The notes below the pieces were generated by a model. The model had not been told where the DNA came from and searched no databases. It was given only the letters and a program-made list of their open reading frames with translations. 64,000 nt of DNA, taken from positions 20,491,654-20,555,653 of the forward strand of contig OX465107.1 in the NCBI GenBank assembly GCA_949987565.1. Direction: 5' to 3'. Of the stretch, positions 52,001 to 61,000 are shown in pieces. The DNA comes from Luidia sarsii. Lineage: Eukaryota > Echinodermata > Asteroidea > Paxillosida > Luidiidae. The position numbers and the translations under genes were made by a program. Numbering within the stretch: the first letter of the stretch is position 1; each line of letters starts with the position of its first letter.

Positions 52001-55000
52001 GCAAACATATATCACTGTGGGACAACCAAAAGTCTGACAGGCCTGGAATGGTTATTTTTAGAAGTCCATTAGACAGGAGGGCAGCATCCTTGAGAAACTG
52101 ATGTCTGAGTCACCAGTAGCAATGAATAGACCAGGGACCTGGGAAATATAATGTATACAGTGCACACACAAGCAAATCATTATGTACATGTACATATGTA
52201 CATTACATCTACTGTTCATGTAAAGTGTACATGTACCGTACTACTACTAGTAGTAGTACATTACATGCATGTGTGCCCAGCATGTCTTCCCCCCCCCCCC
52301 CCCCCGTGTGTACAAATTTCGGTTCACCAAATTATTGCGTCTTGGGAATAAATTACTTCAACCCTGCATGTACTTTGTTTGTGTAAATCTGTGAGTGGCT
52401 CTCTAAGAATCCGGTGAAAACGATTTGGCAAGCTTTGCTTGAGACTGCATATTTGTTCAGAAATGGCGCTCTCAACACTGTACAAACACTGGCCAATGAT
52501 GAGTGGGCACTTTCCACTCACATGCATGTACATACCTAGTACTAGTAAGATCAAGTGTAGTAAGATTTAGTGTTTGTTTTTCCAATTGAATTATGAGAAA
52601 ATAAGGGAACTGGTGACACTTAGTGACGCACCGATATATTTTGGTTGTTCTGAGTATTTTACGCACACAATTTAGAGGGGAACTGATGGAAACGTCTGCT
52701 GCCCTCAGTGTCTCAACACATCGCGAAAAAAGAGCTCTCTTGCGGTATGACGTGCGACATATGGATTTAGAGTGATACAAATGTGTGGAAAACTGCTGAC
52801 TAGACCGGTCTACTGTTTTTGCAAGGGAAGGTCCTTCTGAAATCAAAACATAAAGCCCTCGAACTTCTTTGATGCTGCAGTTGCTTTGTTGCCTTGACCT
52901 AATCTCTTGAGATACCGGTATACAGAAGTAAATGGTTAAATTAATGCTTCTGACTGGTGCCCCAACCCTACCCTGGGCAAAGACTATTCGGGAAGGCTGC
53001 CATCTGAGGGCTGGATAGCTCAGATGGTAAGAGTGCTCGTTGGCACATGTACACACTGTACGTACATGTATGTTAAATCAGGGACTCAGGTTTAAGTTCC
53101 AGTTTTTCCTTGACAAAGTTTACTGACACTCCGTCGCTTGTCCAAAAATGGAAAAGGCTGATTGAGTATAATCCATGGGAAACATTGCAGCTGTTGTGCA
53201 CATTTTGGAATGAAACCAAATCAGTTTATCACACAGGATGTTACAATAACCCTGACAGGGAGTTGCAAAACTCGAAACTGAATCAGTCACTTGTGGTTCA
53301 TGTACTTGTCAATGGTACATGTACATGTGTACATGTACGTGTAGGCAGCATTGTTTAGCAACCTTCATTTGGCCTTGTCTGAAGGGCAAAAATATTCTTT
53401 GGGTAGTCATCGCTTCTAACATACTGTAGTGTACATTTCCAAATTGTATGTGTGTAGGGGCCTACACCAAAAGTTACCGGTACCTCTTTTGTGTTCACTC
53501 CCACACACTCCCTTCCCCCTTCCACTACCTAATCCCTACCCTATCCCTTCCCTTTGATCTCAACCTACCAGCTATCCCCATTGTCGTCTGCCTGTCATCC
53601 ACATCCCTGTTATACTCTCCCCTTCCTATTTGTTTTGTCCCTATCATTCCGCCTTTGAGAAAGGTCCTGCTAAGATGGAACTGTCAGGCCCTCCTAATTG
53701 TTGATGTACAACTATTAAAAGTAATTAATGCGCCACAACTACAATCTACATTGACTCAAATGCACCCATGAGAAGTGCACATGTACATGTACAAGCGCAT
53801 GTACAGTGTACGTGTTCAAATAGCCATTTAAATGTGCCACTGATGCATTGAGCTGCCGACACAGACCGCTGCACAGTGCAAATGCAATACATAATCATTA
53901 CTGCGCGACCAATGCCGGTCAAGATCATAACATTATGCACGGAGAGTAGCTGTGGTGCTAATGATAGACACATGTACATGTGTACCAGGACTTCTTGCAA
54001 TAGAATGACGGCGGGAAAGAGAAGGGAAGATCACTTTAACAGCTTTGGAGCGCCCCGCATTTCCAACGATGGCGTAATTACTACAAGCACTTGCACAACG
54101 CAGAGCTGGGGACATGACACTTGCGTGTACCAGTACACCTCTTGACGTTTAAGCAAGATCCCCCCCCCCAATGAGTTTCCGGGTGTCAGTTTCCTTGAGG
54201 CCTGGGTTGGACAGACAGGAAAGCCTGGCTGATTCCGACGACAGGTGTACTAGGGGTGGCATGGCTACCCCTTGTGCCTTGTAGCACGGAGGGTGCAGCG
54301 GTGGTTCTTTACCCAACCCTGGGAGTGGGGGTGTCTCGGCACACTGAACTCGGCGGATACAGTGAGCCAAACGGGGCTTATAATGGGTGAAATCGGTGAT
54401 ATCCTGTGGCTGAGATCTTCCGTTCACACTCTGACATTTTTTCTTTCTCTGCTTCTTTTTCTTCTTTTTCGGGGGGGGGGGGGGGGGGAGAGAGGAAGCG
54501 AGTGACATGCGCGCGTAAACCACGGCGGCTTTTGGGAATGTCAAATGGAAGTTGGGGTCACGGGGTGCAGGCCAAAACTGCCGGCACTGGGCGTGGGCGT
54601 TCCAGAGACCTTGGGCTGGGCCGGGTTGTGGGAGAGCCACAATGGTACCGGTACATTGGAAGATGACTAACTTGTGTGTTTACACTATGCACATTCTGCA
54701 GTACACACTGCTCTGGCTCAAAAAAAGTTGGGTATTTTCTTTTTTCTTGGGGCGGGGGAAAACAACATGGTTGAATGAGAATGGCGATATGACAGAATTT
54801 AAAATGAAAAAGGAAAAAAAAAATTGCTTTTATGTCACTATAAGACAAGTAGTGGTGTATGGCATAGTGGACATACTGTACATGAGCCAAGGACTAATTT
54901 AATTTTCTCTGTCTAGTTCTGAATGTCAAATCACTTCATGAGTGAATGTGATGGCAGCTGACAGTGGGATTAGTTACACTAGCGCTGTATTTGGTTTTTT

Positions 55001-58000
55001 GTAAACATTACTTTGTGTAGTAGTGTATGCAATACCCTTCAACTGTACCATAGACATGAGCTATTGAGCACACATACCGTACTGGTACATGTAACAGTGT
55101 GTAAACATGCAGTACGGTACAGTGTATGAAAAATCTACTTATTCTGCTACTTGCATACGTACATGTATACATGTCTAATGTATTAACATATTCATGTAAA
55201 CTGTACATGTACAGTACGTGTAAATAAATTTCAACATGGACAAGTCTAGTGTACTACATGTACTGTACACTCATGGGAATACTGTACACGGACTAGTACA
55301 GCACCAATTGGCAACAATGCCTCTGCTACCACCTTTTGTTAAACCTTTCTTTGTTTAAGAAAAAGCGGGGGTGTGATACATGTACCTGAAGATACTGTAC
55401 ACAGCAGTTAATGGTTGAATGCTTCTGAATGGCGCCCACTGCCCAGCAAAGACTAGTTGACTATTTGGGAAGGCCACAATCTAAGGGCTGCATAGCTCAG
55501 ATGGTAAGAATGCCGGTACATGAAACCAGAATATTCAGGATCAAGTCCCAGTTCAGTCAAGGTTTCCTTTGCCATTTTCTTCTCTTTTTTTATAGTTAAA
55601 TTGCCCTGCTTTTAGAAAGTTACGGTTTTCACATGAACAATACCTAGTAACTCTGTACATGTACAAATAGCCTAACCCTAACCCTCTCCTATATAGAGAA
55701 TGCACTATGGAACAACATTTATGTGTAAATGGAATGAGAAAGTTAAGCGCATGCACTATATGGCAGTACAAGAATAAATATAAATTGTTAGCAATTGCTT
55801 GAAATAGCACTGTTAAGCACTGTTACTGCATGGAATTAATTCACACATTAATATGGAAGAAAATTGTAACAAAAAAATGTGGAGAAGTCGATTGAACTCA
55901 ATTCAAATTGTATGGGTTTGTGAGAAAAGGATAAGTGAAATTTTAACAAATGTAAAGTACAAATCACAATGGCCAAGTTCAATCAGCTGAAAGGAAATGA
56001 TGAAACATTGAATATAAAAATGTCTAGTGGGACAATTATTCAGCAAATTGAAAATCTGAAAAGTTTCTGAAAAAACAATGGGCACTTTCGCACAATGTGA
56101 CCACCTTGGCTAATTTCCCTGCCTGCCTATTGGTAGGACAAATGCTTATGTCCAAACCATAGTGAAGGCACCCGACTATTATTTGCACAGTCTGCAGCCT
56201 GGATTTGGCTGATACTGGTTTGAATAGAAGGCCAAACGTTTAGGTGCAGGCAGAATGACTTCAATGTCAAGCCGTCTAAACATTTGACATTGGTATGAGT
56301 TTTGCTACTCCAGTCAGCAGATACTGTAGTAACATTTACGCATTGCTTAAACCCTGAATCTTCAAAATACCACAGCAATACCAAGATACAATGTATAACC
56401 TAATGGCAAACCAAGATGGTTGCACTGTGCAAATGGCCCACTGCAAACATAACTTGGGTGGTGTTTTGGAAACAAAGCGGTCAGATCCCTATCGTACTTA
56501 CTTCTTCATTCGAGAGCTGCAGACAGTAGGAGAAGGTACAAGGTAGATGGATGCACAATGATCAGTTGATGACGTAGAAGAGGTAGACAAATATGAGACA
56601 GAATGGAGACATGCAGCATGCAATGGTAAATGGGCAGAGATGGAGAGGGGGAGAGGGACAGGGACAGGGACTGGGACAGGGGCAGGGAGAGGGGCAGGGA
56701 GAGGGACAGGGAGAGGGAGAGGGACAGGGAGAGGGACAGGGAGAGGGACAGGGAGAGGGGCAGGGAGAGGGACAGAGAGAGGGAGAGGGGCAGGGAGAGA
56801 GACTGGGAGAGGGACAGTGGCAGAGGCAGGGACAGGGACAGGGACAGGGACAAGGACAGGGAGAGGGAGAGGGAGAGGGAGAGGGACAGGGACAGGGACA
56901 GGGACAGGGGCAGGGAGGGGGAAGGGACAGGGACATGGGTTGGCAGAGGGATAGGGAGGCAAAGGAACATGGACAGGGAGAGGATGGCATTTCTCTTGTT
57001 TGAGAGAAGCAGAGAAAATAATGATTAGGATTCAGGAGAAAGAAAGCAGTTTTGTATTTGCCCCATGCCAACTCATGCCAACAGCGGATGCACAAGCCAA
57101 GAAACAGCAAACAACAAGATCAAACCTGCCTTTACAATCATATAAATTATTTTTCCAATTCATGCTTATGAACTTCAAAATCGATTAGTTTTGTGTGTGC
57201 CAGCTTTGAGGGACTGAATGCCTATAAAATTATTTCAGTGACCATGAATAGAAACGGTCAAAACCAGTTCATCTCATAGGCAAACCATCCTCTTTGAAAT
57301 AATAATACAAATTCAGAATCCACAAGAGTCATTCAATATCAGGCAGAGGAAATCAAGATTCAAAGTGCATTTATAAAAATGGAAAATATCAATCAAGGTT
57401 GAAACTGATTTCACACGCCATGTCCGATTGATGATTACTTTCAATGTTCAGCTGTTTATCCATAGGAACAGTGCTCTTTCCTTTTTTAAATCTCCAAAAT
57501 TCTTCCCCATCTCTTGAAAAGACACTTTATAATGGCATGGAACAGCTAGTGCCCTTTACATTCAAACAATCAAAGTGACTAATTCTAGCAGGACCTTTCT
57601 AAAAGGGCAGAGCAAGGTGCCTTTGGGAAAGGTCTAGGCTACTAGGATTGAAAAATCAGTCCCTCAACATTTTTTATATTTGCATTATATGTTCGTTTCG
57701 TATTTGTTCGTTTTAGCCAATTTGGCAATTTACTTTATTTTTGCATATTATTCTTAAATATTTGAAAATCTAAAAAAAATGCCAAAGAAAACTTTGATGG
57801 AACTGGGATTTCAACCTGAGATCGGGTTCAAATTTATTTTTTTTCCGCAATTTTTTTTTTCTATTTTTTTTTTCTTAAAAGTTCAGAGGTCAGTTTTTCA
57901 GCAATTTGTCTGATTTAAGCACAAGTGGGTTGACTAGTCATTATCAGAAGCAATGGCATTGTCTGAGGTTCTGTGGCCACAGCAAGCCGGCATGCAGCGG

Positions 58001-61000
58001 AATCAGCGAGCAAATGCAATTAATTCAAGCAGGTCAGCAGGAGAAGATCTGAGAAAAGTGTCTCCATGCAAAAAAGGGGCCACATGAAATGCTATGAACA
58101 GCAGAGGGATGATGGCAGAGAAATGATCACGGAAACTGTTTTGAATTCCAATGAATGGTATGATATCTCTGAATATAATTATGTGAATTTCAAAATAAAC
58201 AAAGAAAAGGGAAAGCAACTCGGAAATTGTTTAAAAATAGATTAATCAGTCCCCCCAACGAACAAAAAATGAATTAATTTCAAAATGCTTCAACATTTTC
58301 TCTCTCTATCTTGTCTGAAGAATTGTACCTTTTTTTCCCCAAAGCAAAAAAAGAGAGAAATTTAATAAAAACCCAAACAACAACCAAAAACAAGACAGAG
58401 GAAACTGCAGCCATTTGGTAAACTCATTAGATTCTCCAGGTCTTGAAAAGCATGACTCATCAGCACGAAAAACGTGAACATTCTCATCTGGATATCGAAA
58501 CCGGTGACCCCAATTGATGAAACCAACTGACACCAGAAAACCGCATCTGTTTTGGCTGTGAATTTGTAGTGGTGTGCGCCATCAATGGCCACAGTATTAC
58601 GTTTTTAGGCCAGCAAAGTCTGTCAATTGCCCTGAGCATGACTCACTATTGTCATCTAACTATTGTTCAAACTACTGGCTACTGAAGATTAAGCTCAGGG
58701 AAAAGTTCAGGTAAGGGAGCAACTATGCCTTTGCAGCTTGGAAACAGAGAGCTGAGGAGACATGACATAAAGAAGATGGGATTGTTTTTACATTTCAGAT
58801 TTTGTTTCTGTCTCACTCTAAATTGTTCTTTTACCTGGGGCTCCTCTAACTCAATTTCTATCCCGGCCTCTCGGAGGTTCTTCTCAAACTCCGTGCGCTT
58901 GGTGGCTCGCCTCTCCTCTTTCTCCCCTTCGCCTTTCTTCCAGGCCAGGATGTAGTCGATGCGGCGTTTGCCGTCCCGGAAGTACAGGTCCGATCCATCC
59001 TTCTTCTCCTCCTTCTTGGGCTGGAGGGAGGATTTGAGTAAGGAGATAGAAAGGAGAGGGGAGAGGGGCGAGGGGAGAGGATGGAGGGGAGAGGAGAGAG
59101 ACCAGAGAAGAGGGAAGAGAAAAGAGAGAGGAGAGAGAAGAGAGGAGAGAGAAGAGAGGAGAGAGGAGAGAGGAGAGAGGAGAGAGGAGAGAGGAGAGAG
59201 GAGAGAGGAGAGAGGAGAGAGGAGAGAAGAGAGTGGCAAACGACGAGAGAATTTAAAGAAAGGAAAAGACAGAAACAAAGGGAAAGAAGCGAAGACGGAA
59301 GAGAGACAGAGAGAGTAAAGGAGAGATATACATGATCTTCTTTAAATAGTCTGACACAAATGTTGTTCTTTGCGGGCAAATTTAAAGAAGACAACAACTG
59401 GGTCTAATTTGATCCAAATTCATGATCCAATCAACCAATGAATTCAGTACAAGCAGAAAAATAACCCGCTTGTGGGTAGAAAAACATAGGCTACATTGCT
59501 AGGAGAAATAGATATGGTACATGTTCCGTATGCTTACGTGTATGCTGCCTGTATTTCAATGACATTGCCCATGGCAACAGCCATAGTCACACATCCATAA
59601 GGCTATGGCATTGCCCATGGCAACAGCCATAGTCACACATCCATAAGGCTATGGCATTGCCCACGGCAACAGCCATAGTCACACATCCATAAGGCTAAGG
59701 CATTGCCCACGGCAACAGCCAGTCACATGGCCACAGTCACACAGCCATATAAGGCTATGACATTGCCCATGGCAACCACTACATGTATAGTCACAGCCAT
59801 AAGGCTATCACATTGCCCAAGGCAACAGCTACAGTCACAGCCATAAGGCTATAGGAATTGCCCATGGCAACAGCCATAGTCACACAGCCATAAGGCTATG
59901 ACAGGACCCATGGCAACAACTATATGTATAGTCACAGCCATGAGGCTACAGTACAGTATGTCATTGCCCACAGCAACTGCCATAGTCACAGCCATAAGGC
60001 TAGTGCTGAATAGACAGGCTACCGTAGCACTAGTGACACATTCCTGAACATACTCGATCGTCGTTGAGAGGCTCGTTTTCCTTGTGGCTCTCAGACAGCT
60101 CTATGTTGTCTGGTGCGGCGCCGTTGCTTGCAGCTTGACCCTCACCGTAGGCTTCCAGTCCTACACAGGCAGACAGGGGGGAAAAGGAAGAATGGGATAA
60201 CCCAGTGCACCACTGAATGAAATCATACCAGATAGACTCCTACATTAAAAAGACACAGAGAGAGACCCAAAACCACCTGGAGAAGAAACAATCACAGCAG
60301 AACTGGAAGCAGCCAACCAAGTTGAAAATTGGAAACTTTTTTTTCTTCAAAAAGGAGTATTGATTAAAAAAAAACAAAGCCAAAGGCATCCCTTCTCTGT
60401 GCATTGTATTTTAAAAATGGATGAAAGAAATAAAGACAAGGCCGGATGTTTAGAAAAAGGTCCTATTAATGGGTGCGAGAGAGCTGATCGTTGAAGCCTG
60501 AGCCAGTTTTGTGAAGGGCTGTCAGCACCAGTGTTATAGCTACGCTGGTCGGCGGTGGACGGGGCCGACCACCACGGATAATTTCCGTCCACCACTCCCG
60601 GTGAAAAACAATGCTTCCGACCGGCACTGTGTTCACCCCATTATTACCCCAATCTATGTTTGGTTTCGGTAGTAAAATAAATTGTACTTTTTTGTAGCGT
60701 AACTGTCTCGCTAATACTTGTTCTGGAAGTTCCGATCAGGCTTGAGTAGCGCAGCGTGATCGTAGTCGTAACGCGTATGCAGCCATGTGGCCGCTGTGCA
60801 CGTGCACTGTGCAGTATACAGTGTGTGCAAAGACGTGTTGTGTCATGTCACATGTGCCACGCGTAGGCTGGTTTCGGCCCTACTGCTCCTGTAGTGTCGC
60901 TATGGCTTTACCTAGAGGCGGAAACCACACCTAGACTTGCCAACCTCGGTAACGTTGCGAATGGAAATCGGTCATAACTAAAATACGCTACTTTCATCGT

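Noticed and set aside
56498..56970. Leu/Ser- and Pro-rich frames of 154-182 codons on the minus strand
   Set aside because: They read the (GGGACA/GGGAGA)n hexamer array; only the 15-nt block at 56502-56516 has splice-site support.
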